Of a stretch of DNA of 64,000 bases, positions 44,865 to 53,046 are shown in pieces. The stretch's first letter is position 1, and each line of letters opens with the position of its first letter. The position numbers were made by a program, and so were the translations under genes. The stretch is from Rhizobiales bacterium 2SD (GTDB lineage Bacteria; Pseudomonadota; Alphaproteobacteria; Rhizobiales; Beijerinckiaceae), in the NCBI GenBank assembly GCA_005502805.1, contig SCMY01000016.1, positions 108,762 to 172,761 of the forward strand, given 5' to 3'. The notes under the pieces were generated by a model. It was not told where the DNA came from, did not search any database, and saw only the letters and a list, made by a program, of their open reading frames with translations.

Positions 44865-47800
44865 ATGAACCTCTCGAAGTTCTTCATCGACCGGCCGATC
44901 TTCGCCGGCGTCCTCTCCGTCCTGATCTTCCTCGCCGGCCTGCTGGCGCTGCGCGCGCTGCCGATCTCGGAATATCCCGAGGTCGTGCCGCCGACCGTGG
45001 TGGTGCGCGCGCAATATCCCGGCGCCAATCCGCGCGTCATCGCCGAGACCGTCGCCACCCCGATCGAGGAGCAGATCAACGGCGTCGAGGGCATGCTCTA
45101 CATGTCGAGCCAGGCGACGACCGACGGCGTGATGACGCTGAACGTCACCTTCAAGCTCGGCACCGACCCGGACAAGGCCCAGCAGCTGGTCCAGAACCGG
45201 GTCAGCCAGGCGGAACCGCGCCTGCCGGAGGAGGTGCGCCGCCTTGGCGTCACCACCATCAAGAGCTCGCCGGACCTGACGATGGTGGTGCACATCACCT
45301 CGCCGAACGGCCGCTACGACATGACCTATCTGCGCAATTACGCCGTCCTCAACGTCAAGGACCGGCTGGCGCGCATCGACGGCGTCGGCCAGGTCCAGCT
45401 CTTCGGCTCGGGCGACTATTCGATGCGCGTCTGGCTCGACCCGCAGAAGGTCGCCGAGCACGGCCTCTCGCCCTCCGACATCGTCCGCGAGATCCGCGCC
45501 CAGAACGTCCAGGCCGCGGCCGGCGTCATCGGCGCCTCGCCGAGCGGGCCAGGGCTCGATCTGCAGCTCTCGGTCAATGCGCAGGGCCGCCTCGCCAGCG
45601 AGGAGGAGTTCGGCGAGATCATCGTCAAGACCGCTCCTTCAGGCGCGGTCGTTCGCCTCAAGGATGTCGCCCGCATCGAGCTCGGCGCCGCCGAATACGC
45701 GCTGCGCTCGCTGCTCAACGGCAAATCGGCCGTCGCCGTGCCGGTCTTCCAGGCGCCGAACTCGAACGCCATCGCCATTGCCGACCAGGTCCAGGCGGTG
45801 ATGAAGGAGATCAAGCAGAACATGCCCGAGGGCGTCGACTACTCGATCGTCTACGACACCACCCAGTTCGTCCGCGCCTCGATCAAGGCGGTGATCTCGA
45901 CGCTGCTCGAGGCGATCGCGCTGGTCGTGCTCGTCGTCATCGTCTTCCTGCAGACCTGGCGCGCCTCGATCATCCCGCTGGTCGCCGTGCCGATCTCGGT
46001 CGTCGGCACCTTCGCGGTGATGTATCTCTTCGGCTTCTCGATCAACGCGCTCTCGCTGTTCGGCCTGGTGCTGGCGATCGGCATCGTCGTCGACGACGCC
46101 ATCGTTGTGGTCGAGAATGTCGAGCGCAACATCGAGAACGGCCTCAGCCCGCGCGAAGCGACCTACAAGGCGATGCGCGAGGTCTCCGGCCCGATCATCG
46201 CGATCGCGCTCGTCCTGGTCGCGGTCTTCGTCCCGCTCGCCTTCATCAGCGGCCTGACCGGCCAGTTCTACCGCCAGTTCGCGCTCACCATCGCGATCTC
46301 GACGGTGATCTCGGCGATCAACTCGCTGACCCTGTCGCCGGCGCTCGCCGCGCTGCTGCTGCGCGGCCATGATGCGCCGAAGGATGCGCTGACCCGCGGC
46401 ATGGACTTCCTGTTCGGCTGGTTCTTCCGCGGCTTCAACCGCTTCTTCAACCGCAGCTCGCAGGCCTATGGCCGCGGCGTCACCCGCATTCTCGGGCGCA
46501 AGACCGTGATGCTTGTCGTCTATGCCGGCCTCGTCGGCCTGACCGTGATGCTGTTCCAGAAGGTGCCGTCGGGCTTCGTGCCGGGCCAGGACAAGCAGTA
46601 CCTCGTCGGCTTCGCCCAGCTCCCCGACGCGGCGACGCTCGACCGCACCGAGGACGTCATCCGCAAGATGGACGAGATCGCCCTGAAGCATCCCGGCGTC
46701 GAGAACGCGATCTCCTTCCCGGGCCTGTCGATCAATGGCTTCACCAACTCGTCGAACGCCGGCATCGTCTTCGTCGGCCTGAAGCCCTTCGACCAGCGCA
46801 AGGACCCCTCGCTCTCCGGTAACGCCATCGCCATGCAGCTCAACAAGGAGTTCGCCGGCATCAAGGAGGCGTTCATCGCGATGTTCCCGCCGCCGCCCGT
46901 CCAGGGCCTCGGCACCATCGGCGGCTTCAAGCTGCAGATCGAGGACCGTGCCGGCCTCGGCTACAAGGCGCTCGACGAGGCGACCAAGGCCTTCATGGCC
47001 AAGGCCGCGACGGCGCCCGAGCTTGCCGGCATGTTCTCGAGCTTCCAGGTCAACGTTCCCCAGCTCTATGCCGACATCGACCGCACCAAGGCGCGCCAGC
47101 TCGGCGTTCCCGTCACCGATGTCTTCGAGACGCTGCAGATCTATCTCGGCTCGTCCTATGTGAACGACTTCAACAAGTTCGGCCGCACCTACACCGTGCG
47201 CGTCCAGGCCGACGCGCCCTACCGCGCCTATCAGGAGGATATCGGCAAGCTCAAGGTCCGCTCGAATTCGGGCGAGATGGTGCCGCTCTCGGCCGTGCTC
47301 AATGTGCGCACCGATTCCGGCCCCGAACGCGCCATGCGCTATAACGGCTTCCTCAGCGCCGACATCAATGCCGGCCCGGCACCAGGCTTCTCCTCGGGCC
47401 AGGCGCAGGACGCCGTCACCCGCATCGCCGCCGAGACCCTGCCGAAGGGCTTCGCCTTCGAATGGACCGAGCTGACCTATCAGGAGATCCTGGCCGGCAA
47501 CTCCGCCATGCTGGTCTTCCCGGTCGCGATCCTGCTCGTCTTCCTGGTGCTGGCGGCGCAGTATGAGAGCCTGACCCTGCCGGTCGCGATCCTGCTGATC
47601 ATCCCGATGGGCCTGCTCGCGGCGATGGCCGGCGTCTGGTGGAGCGGCGGCGACAACAACGTCTTCACCCAGATCGGCCTCGTCGTCCTGGTCGGACTAT
47701 CGGCGAAGAACGCCATCCTGATCGTCGAATTCGCGCGCGAGCTCGAATTCGAGGGCAGGACGCCGGTCGAGGCCGCGATCGAGGCCAGCCGCCTGCGCCT

Positions 47801-48047
47801 GCGGCCGATCCTGATGACCTCGCTCGCCTTCGTCATGGGCGTGGTGCCGCTGGTGCTCTCGACCGGGGCGGGCGCCGAGATGCGCCAGGCCATGGGCATC
47901 GCGGTCTTCGCCGGCATGATCGGCGTCACCGCCTTCGGCATCTTCCTGACGCCGGTCTTCTACGTGCTGATGCGCAAGTTGTCGGGGAACAAGCCCCTGC
48001 GCCAGCATGGGGTGGATGTGAAGGGGGAGCTTGCCGAGGCGGCATAG
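44865..48047 (+). CDS. RND-type multidrug efflux pump (HAE1 family, AcrB-like)
   Basis: A 1060-residue inner-membrane proton/drug antiporter. TM1 at about 10-30, large periplasmic loops, and TM4 with the proton-relay pair in GIVVDDAIVVVENVERN (D410, D411); the second half repeats the layout with LVVLVGLSAKNAILIVEFAR. It starts MNLSKFFIDRPIFAGVLSVL. It works with the adaptor gene 77 bp upstream. The LysR gene at 41573 is the likely regulator. Substrates cannot be predicted. Confidence 0.93.
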   Translation: MNLSKFFIDRPIFAGVLSVLIFLAGLLALRALPISEYPEVVPPTVVVRAQYPGANPRVIAETVATPIEEQINGVEGMLYMSSQATTDGVMTLNVTFKLGTDPDKAQQLVQNRVSQAEPRLPEEVRRLGVTTIKSSPDLTMVVHITSPNGRYDMTYLRNYAVLNVKDRLARIDGVGQVQLFGSGDYSMRVWLDPQKVAEHGLSPSDIVREIRAQNVQAAAGVIGASPSGPGLDLQLSVNAQGRLASEEEFGEIIVKTAPSGAVVRLKDVARIELGAAEYALRSLLNGKSAVAVPVFQAPNSNAIAIADQVQAVMKEIKQNMPEGVDYSIVYDTTQFVRASIKAVISTLLEAIALVVLVVIVFLQTWRASIIPLVAVPISVVGTFAVMYLFGFSINALSLFGLVLAIGIVVDDAIVVVENVERNIENGLSPREATYKAMREVSGPIIAIALVLVAVFVPLAFISGLTGQFYRQFALTIAISTVISAINSLTLSPALAALLLRGHDAPKDALTRGMDFLFGWFFRGFNRFFNRSSQAYGRGVTRILGRKTVMLVVYAGLVGLTVMLFQKVPSGFVPGQDKQYLVGFAQLPDAATLDRTEDVIRKMDEIALKHPGVENAISFPGLSINGFTNSSNAGIVFVGLKPFDQRKDPSLSGNAIAMQLNKEFAGIKEAFIAMFPPPPVQGLGTIGGFKLQIEDRAGLGYKALDEATKAFMAKAATAPELAGMFSSFQVNVPQLYADIDRTKARQLGVPVTDVFETLQIYLGSSYVNDFNKFGRTYTVRVQADAPYRAYQEDIGKLKVRSNSGEMVPLSAVLNVRTDSGPERAMRYNGFLSADINAGPAPGFSSGQAQDAVTRIAAETLPKGFAFEWTELTYQEILAGNSAMLVFPVAILLVFLVLAAQYESLTLPVAILLIIPMGLLAAMAGVWWSGGDNNVFTQIGLVVLVGLSAKNAILIVEFARELEFEGRTPVEAAIEASRLRLRPILMTSLAFVMGVVPLVLSTGAGAEMRQAMGIAVFAGMIGVTAFGIFLTPVFYVLMRKLSGNKPLRQHGVDVKGELAEAA

Positions 48048-48082
48048 TGGGTGAGGGGCGGGGGCGGCTTTCGCTCCCCGCT

Positions 48083-49171
48083 CTACAGGGCAAGCGGAGC
48101 CAGCCGTCGGATAAAATCGGCCTGCGAGCGGCATCCTGTCTTCGCCAGCACTTGCTTGATCTGGCTCCGGACGGTCTCGCGGCTGACACCCCGCGAGACC
48201 GCAAGCTCGTCGGCAGCAAGGCCTTCGAGCAGTCCGTTCGCCACTGCGGCTTCGGTTCGCGTCAAGTCGTAAAGTTCACAGAGAAGCGAAGCTTCGATCC
48301 GTAGCCGCCGGTCAGCGGTCGTGACGACGAGCATCGCCTGCGCCCGCGAGAAGATGTCCAATGCCTGCCGGCGGATCGGCAGCACATGGATGATGAAGGC
48401 CGGTCTGTCGTCCTTGTTCGGAACCGGGATCGAGCGGGTATCGCCGAGGCGATCCTGCGCGAGCTCCGCAAGCGCCTTGTGCAGCAAGGCATTCGCCCGA
48501 TCGTCGTCGAGGGCGATCTTGTCCCTGGCACGGATGATGACCTGGCCGAACAGCGTCTCGAAGCTCGGATTCGTCGCCGAGACGCTTCCCCTGGCATCGA
48601 TCAGCGCTGCCGGTGATCCGGCGCGCTCGAAGGAGGCCAGACTGGCCTGCGCACGCTGCATCTGGAGTTTCGAGGCGAGCACCGCGGCCCGGGCCAGATG
48701 GGGGCGGATGCTGTCGAGAACGGCGACCTCTCGGCGGGACACCGGCCCCAGCTCGAACTTGCGCTCCAGCGTGAAGACGATGGTCTCGCCGGACGAGGCG
48801 CGGACATGCGTCGCCGTGCCCCAGCCATAGCCTTCCGGATAAAGGAAATCGCGATACATCGGGATGTCGGCCAGTTCGTCATCTGGAATGAGATCGTGAT
48901 CAGTCACGAAACCGGTTCCACCATGAGCCAGCAGGCCCGCCATGCGGGCATTCCGGTTCATCCAGCCTTTTTCCATGAAACGCTGGAAGACCGGCCCGAA
49001 CTCCTTGCAGGTGACCCAGTTGGTGCCGAGGTCGGAATGGGCGAACAGGAGCCCGCCATTGCAGCCGGTGATCTGGGCTAGTCGCGATATCGCAGCGGGC
49101 CACACTTCAGGAACCGCGGCGGCCTCGTAGAGCATCGCCACCGCATCGCCGAACTCGTTCGCATCCAGCAT
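48083..49171 (-). CDS. LuxR-family transcriptional regulator
   Basis: A 362-residue regulator with a C-terminal LuxR/GerE helix-turn-helix (LTRTEAAVANGLLEGLAADE, then SRGVSRETVRSQIKQVLAKT, about 292-345). The first ~160 residues look like a GAF-like sensor (ITGCNGGLLFAHSDL...) and ~175-270 like a PAS-like segment; the classic autoinducer-binding motif set is not evident. It faces the rightward acyltransferase gene, with a 140-bp gap that contains the palindrome at 49230-49245. It converges with the RND pump gene (35 bp). It may regulate the acyltransferase/oxidase pair; the ligand is unknown. Confidence 0.83.
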   Translation of the reverse strand: MLDANEFGDAVAMLYEAAAVPEVWPAAISRLAQITGCNGGLLFAHSDLGTNWVTCKEFGPVFQRFMEKGWMNRNARMAGLLAHGGTGFVTDHDLIPDDELADIPMYRDFLYPEGYGWGTATHVRASSGETIVFTLERKFELGPVSRREVAVLDSIRPHLARAAVLASKLQMQRAQASLASFERAGSPAALIDARGSVSATNPSFETLFGQVIIRARDKIALDDDRANALLHKALAELAQDRLGDTRSIPVPNKDDRPAFIIHVLPIRRQALDIFSRAQAMLVVTTADRRLRIEASLLCELYDLTRTEAAVANGLLEGLAADELAVSRGVSRETVRSQIKQVLAKTGCRSQADFIRRLAPLAL

Positions 49172-49229
49172 CGAAATCCGCCTCAGGCCGCTCTTCGCTG
49201 ATGCGGCAACACGGCAAATTCGTCAATCG

Positions 49230-49245
49230 TCACCCTGCGGGGTGA
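49230..49245. promoter_or_regulatory. Palindrome between luxR-type and acyltransferase genes
   Basis: TCACCC-TGCG-GGGTGA has perfect 6-bp arms. It lies 58 bp upstream of the regulator start and 66 bp upstream of the acyltransferase start, the place for a shared operator. It is somewhat shorter than a 20-bp lux box. Confidence 0.5.
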
Positions 49246-49311
49246 TGCACCGAGCAGATTTCCATCCGAAGGTTAGCAACGCGAATTCCTAGCCGTTCTG
49301 TGGAGCGGTGA

Positions 49312-50085
49312 ATGTCGGGCATGCTTGGACTTACGTTGCACGGGGCACGAAAAATCCCATCTTCTTTGCTTCATGGGCCGGGTTGCGACACGGTTCACCG
49401 CCTTAGGCGCGCATCGCTTTGGAGTGCAGATTACTTCCAACCATCAAAGTATTACTCGATCACACTTGCCCGCACCCAGAAGGATTTAAATAATATCGGT
49501 CGACTCCGATACGAGTTGTTCGTTGAACGGGATCACAAGGCGTACGCGGCCGACCACAGCAATAGTGTCTTTCTTGAGCCGATCGACAAGCTAAGTCTGA
49601 ACATTCAGGCCGTTGATGCAGATCGCGAGAAATGCCTCGCCGCTGTCCGGCTTACGCGTGGGCAGGACGGAATGGGTGATCGACAGCTCGCCGCCATCTT
49701 GACCAATTGCGAACTCGCGAGACCGCCATATGCCAACTGCGTGCTGCTTTCACGCCTGACCGTGCGCCCGGAACCTCGGGCCCGGTCCCGCATCGCCGAT
49801 TTGATGCGCCACACGTATTCCCTGGGGCTGCGGCAAGGAGCGCGGTACGCGCTTCTCGCGACGCGACCATCGTTGATTCCGCTGTTCCGGCGGTTCGGAA
49901 GCGTTCCCACAGGGCGACGCCTGCATGATCCCGTCGCCAGTGATCTGGAGATTCTAGTTCTCGATCTACTGAACCGGGATCACCTCGCGGCAGTGTCGTC
50001 GCCGCTTCTGGCAGAGCTCGACGCCTTCCTGGCCAACTCCACTCCCGATACCGACGAAAGCCTGCACCAATATGCTCCCACATAG
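49312..50085 (+). CDS. FeeM-like N-acyl amino acid synthase / GNAT acyltransferase
   Basis: A 257-residue protein whose middle (RTQKDLNNIGRLRYELFVER, then DHSNSVFLEPIDKLSLNIQA and CLAAVRLTRG) resembles the FeeM N-acyl amino acid synthase domain, a GNAT relative structurally close to LuxI autoinducer synthases. The later segment NCVLLSRLTVRPEPRARSRI plus YSLGLRQGARYALLATRPSL fits the acyl-CoA or acyl-ACP binding half. It would join a fatty acyl chain to an amino acid or amine. ATG 49312 has GGAG 7 bp upstream. It overlaps the next gene by 14 bp. Base composition is clearly less GC-rich than in neighbours to the left, suggesting transfer. Confidence 0.65.
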   Translation: MSGMLGLTLHGARKIPSSLLHGPGCDTVHRLRRASLWSADYFQPSKYYSITLARTQKDLNNIGRLRYELFVERDHKAYAADHSNSVFLEPIDKLSLNIQAVDADREKCLAAVRLTRGQDGMGDRQLAAILTNCELARPPYANCVLLSRLTVRPEPRARSRIADLMRHTYSLGLRQGARYALLATRPSLIPLFRRFGSVPTGRRLHDPVASDLEILVLDLLNRDHLAAVSSPLLAELDAFLANSTPDTDESLHQYAPT

Positions 50086-50848
50086 CACCGATCCCCGTTT
50101 TCTCCTCCTGTTGGAACAGATCGAAGGCGCTCAGAACAGGTTTTCCGACCTGCTGAAGTCCTATCTGGAGCAGCATGAGACGACCGAAGAGCAGTACGTG
50201 CGTTACTTGTCCTTCCAGTACCATCTCACTCGGGATGTGCAGCGATATTTCATGGCAATCGCGGCTCATCCTGATCTTGCCAAGAGGAGGAAGCTGCGAG
50301 CCTTCCTTGTGAATTTCGCGAACGAGGAGGAGCTGCACTATCTCGTTGCAGCAAACGACCTGCATAAAATCAAGAAGGTGCCGCTCTCCATGCCATTCGA
50401 CGTGGAGCTCTGGCACGCCTACTTCCAGTCAAACGTGACGACGAGGCCCTTCGTACGTATGGGAGCGGCGACGGTGCTTGAGAACATCTCTGATGGCAAC
50501 GCCAAGCAATGGGTTAAGAAGGCGCTTATGGGCTCGTTCCTGACCAGGGAGAACACCAAGTTCCTTGTGCTTCACCAGCACGAAGCGTTGCCTCATGGGG
50601 ATCAGATTCTGGATGCTATCGCGGGCGGCAAGCTTGAGGATCGGCACTACGACGACCTGATCGAGGGCGCCAGGAAAGGCACCATCCTCTATCTCCGAAT
50701 GGCTGAGTGGGCGCTGCGTCCGCAATCGCTCGCGAGTCTTGCCGATAGTCGCAAGTTCTCTCTCGATGGCGATGAAGCCGCGAGGATCGAGTCATTCGAT
50801 ATGTCGGATCTCGATGACGATGCCTCGACCAATCGAGCGGCGGCTTAA
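50072..50848 (+). CDS. Heme-oxygenase-like (TenA/PqqC-fold) putative diiron oxidase
   Basis: A 258-residue all-helical protein of the heme-oxygenase-like diiron oxidase / iron-containing redox enzyme group. Candidate metal ligands in order: E86-x2-H89 (NEEELHYL), E137 (AATVLENIS), and H168...H175 (VLHQHEALPH), which match the spacing of UndA-type enzymes except that the Asp four residues after the first His is Ala172; E171 may replace it. The last ~40 residues are acidic and probably disordered. The start lies inside the acyltransferase gene (14-bp overlap), so the two are coupled and the oxidase probably acts on its acyl product. The reaction is unknown. Confidence 0.65.
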   Translation: MLPHSTDPRFLLLLEQIEGAQNRFSDLLKSYLEQHETTEEQYVRYLSFQYHLTRDVQRYFMAIAAHPDLAKRRKLRAFLVNFANEEELHYLVAANDLHKIKKVPLSMPFDVELWHAYFQSNVTTRPFVRMGAATVLENISDGNAKQWVKKALMGSFLTRENTKFLVLHQHEALPHGDQILDAIAGGKLEDRHYDDLIEGARKGTILYLRMAEWALRPQSLASLADSRKFSLDGDEAARIESFDMSDLDDDASTNRAAA

Positions 50849-50895
50849 GATGCTCTGACGAGCGAGGATATGAAATCTCTACAGGGGTATTCTGA

Positions 50896-51360
50896 ATGTC
50901 CAGACTGCTAATATACAGCGCAATTATTGCCTTGGTTTGCAGCGGCGCTTCAGCGCAAACGGACCTTAGATCTAACTTCCAGGCCCATCTAAATAGCTCA
51001 TCTATTTGCGATAGAATAGGACTCTCTCAGGAGATATCCATCCTCGGCATCAGAACGAATATCGGAATTGATAGAAATCATCACTCAATTCGACGCTTTG
51101 AACGATCCAGAGATGAAATCATCATCGAGGGGGAGCTAGCCTGCCAGCCAAGCAACGAAGGCCTTCTGTCGAAAGCTGGACTCAGTATGGCGGCCCTGCG
51201 GGTTTCGAGTAATTTTGGATGCCAAGCACGCGTGTCGGAAGGCCGGGCCGCAGATGTTAACTGTTCAGCCAGCGGCATCATCGCGGACGCGCTGACCAGG
51301 AATATCGGGTTGAACGATATCATTAAGAACGCTCTCAACGTCATGCTTCCTAGGGAATGA
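50896..51360 (+). CDS. Small secreted protein of unknown function
   Basis: A 154-residue protein with a clear signal peptide (MSRLLIYSAIIALVCSGASA, cleaved before QTDLRS). The mature part has four cysteines (in SSICDRIG, ELACQPSN, NFGCQARV and DVNCSAS) that could form two disulfides, and no family I recognise. It lies 47 bp after the oxidase gene on the same strand and is the most AT-rich gene of the window, so it may belong to the same acquired segment. A weak GGGGTATT lies before ATG. Confidence 0.6.
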   Translation: MSRLLIYSAIIALVCSGASAQTDLRSNFQAHLNSSSICDRIGLSQEISILGIRTNIGIDRNHHSIRRFERSRDEIIIEGELACQPSNEGLLSKAGLSMAALRVSSNFGCQARVSEGRAADVNCSASGIIADALTRNIGLNDIIKNALNVMLPRE

Positions 51361-51585
51361 TTTCTCCTGCGTAGGGCATCTCCATCCACCTCCTTGCCTT
51401 CATGGTCGCGATCGCGGTTTCGGCGAGGGAGCGAGCCGTCCGGCATGAGGCTGAACTCGCGGCCATCGAGGAGACCGGCTTCGTGAAGGCCTCGGAACTC
51501 GCCGGATAACGAGCTGCGAGCTTGTCGGTCTCCGCTCCCGCGAGAGGAACCCTGCCCATGCTTATCGGCAGGGTGTCCGCGATGC
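51361..51585 (-). pseudogene. Possible decayed gene remnant
   Basis: On the minus strand one frame reads GEFRGLHEAGLLDGREFSLM then PDGSL, and after a frame change the next reads AETAIATMKARRWMEMPY. Joined, these look like one short soluble protein segment broken by a frameshift, with neither start nor family recognisable. The rest of this 225-bp gap shows nothing. Confidence 0.25.
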
Positions 51586-51984
51586 TCAGTTTCGGACCAT
51601 CTGGATGTCCGGAAATGGTTGCCAGCGAAGTGCGGGATTGGCGCAGAACGGGCTGTCCCAGGTTCCGCCGCCGCCCGCAATAAAGCCCGTGCTGCTGAAG
51701 GGGACCAGACGCGTCCGGAGCCGGAAGCCGCCCGTCGCATCTCGTCTCTGCGCTCGCACGCAAACAAGAAGCCGGGTTCCGTTCGGGTCTTGGACGGCCC
51801 AGGAGATCTCGGCGTTGCGAATGGATGACGGATCCCGCTTCACGTCGGAGGCGCCGTCCACGATCTGAGCCTTCATGCTCGGTGTCGTCGGGCTCTGCTC
51901 GGTCACGGGCGTTTGCTCGTGGAGCGCAACGCATCCCGAGAGCGTCAGAAGCACCGCGCCGATATAAATCGCTCTGTTGACCAT
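51586..51984 (-). CDS. Small lipoprotein
   Basis: A 132-residue protein with a lipoprotein signal, MVNRAIYIGAVLLTLSGCVA (lipobox LSGC, Cys18). The mature part (MKAQIVDGASDVKRDPSSIR, NAEISWAVQ...LLVCVRAQRRDATGGF, NPALRWQPFPDI) resembles a small lipoprotein family common in Hyphomicrobiales, with no known function. ATG 51984 is chosen because it puts the lipobox at the usual distance; an earlier ATG at 52050 has a GGGGG upstream but would give an over-long signal. Confidence 0.72.
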   Translation of the reverse strand: MVNRAIYIGAVLLTLSGCVALHEQTPVTEQSPTTPSMKAQIVDGASDVKRDPSSIRNAEISWAVQDPNGTRLLVCVRAQRRDATGGFRLRTRLVPFSSTGFIAGGGGTWDSPFCANPALRWQPFPDIQMVRN

Positions 51985-52197
51985 CTCTGTAGCCGATACC
52001 CTCTGAGACAAGGCAGATGGATTGTGTCGTGCCAGCAGAATGGTCATCACGCATCCCCCTGCAGGGGGATGCCGCCGGCACTGAGGCCCTCACTGCCCGA
52101 TCCACGACGGCAACACGTCGCGCCTTCGTGCATGGCCGGGCTTTTGTCGTTCACGCTAAAACGGCATATCGCCCGAGCGCGGCGGGAGGGCAGTTCC

Positions 52198-53013
52198 TTG
52201 ACCGGCATCGCATTGAGACAGGCCCGCAGAAGGGCCATCGCGGCAGGCGCGCTGATCGCCGGGGCGCTCGCCTGCGCCGCGCCTTCGTCGGCCTCGGCGC
52301 GCGAGATGCGCCTTCGCTACGATGTCACGGTGCTGGGCGGGGTCACGCTGGGCGAGATCGAGGTGACCTCGATGCTCGATCGCGCCGGCTATCGCATCGA
52401 GATCCGCACGCGCCCCTACCGGGCGGCCCAACTCGTCGGGGCTGCCGAGCAATCCGGCAAGGTGGAAGGCCGCTGGGGCCGCAGCGGGCCCGAGCCGCGG
52501 CTCTATCAAGCGAACGGCTCATGGCGCGGCCGGGCCTATGTCAGCGAGATGCACTATCAGCGCGGCGTGCCGACGATCCGGCGGCAGGAGCCGTCGAACG
52601 AGGATCGTGAGGCCGTCCCGCCCGAGCTGATCCGCGGCACGGTCGACTCGCTATCCGGCGTCGCCGGCATGCTCAGGAAGGTGGCGGAGAGCGAAAGCTG
52701 CGACGGCTCGACGGCGATCTATGACGGCCGCCGCCGCTCGGTCGCGGTCATGACCTCCTCGGCCAAGGTGCAGGTCGCCGACCAGGGCCCGTTGAACGGC
52801 CGCGCGCTGACCTGCGGCTTTACCGTCCGGACCATCGCCGGCTTCCGGCATGACGATGATCGGCAGGCGGCGATGCGACCCCTCAAGGGCTCGGTCCTGA
52901 TCGCGCTGCGCGAGGGCGGCGAGTTTCCCGTGCCGGTGCGCTTCGAGGTCGAGACGCGCTGGTTCGGCACGGTCGCGGTCCAGCTCGCCGGGCCGCCTGT
53001 CGCGGCCGATTGA
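52198..53013 (+). CDS. DUF3108 domain-containing exported protein
   Basis: A 271-residue protein starting at TTG 52198 (GGAGGG 8 bp upstream), which gives a signal peptide: LTGIALRQARRRAIAAGALI then AGALACAAPSSASA. The mature part (MRLRYDVTVLGGVTLGEIEV, YRIEIRTRPYRAAQLVGAAE) is a beta-rich DUF3108 domain, thought to act at the envelope. The frame is open back to 51913 but lacks a better start. It converges with the acyl-CoA dehydrogenase gene, 33 bp apart. Confidence 0.72.
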   Translation: MTGIALRQARRRAIAAGALIAGALACAAPSSASAREMRLRYDVTVLGGVTLGEIEVTSMLDRAGYRIEIRTRPYRAAQLVGAAEQSGKVEGRWGRSGPEPRLYQANGSWRGRAYVSEMHYQRGVPTIRRQEPSNEDREAVPPELIRGTVDSLSGVAGMLRKVAESESCDGSTAIYDGRRRSVAVMTSSAKVQVADQGPLNGRALTCGFTVRTIAGFRHDDDRQAAMRPLKGSVLIALREGGEFPVPVRFEVETRWFGTVAVQLAGPPVAAD

Positions 53014-53046
53014 GAGCTGGCGGCTGATCGATTGGAGCGGCTGCCG

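Noticed and set aside
44849..46372. Overlapping frame inside the RND pump gene
   Set aside because: The pump frame has the complete family sequence; the other is Arg-rich and without motifs.
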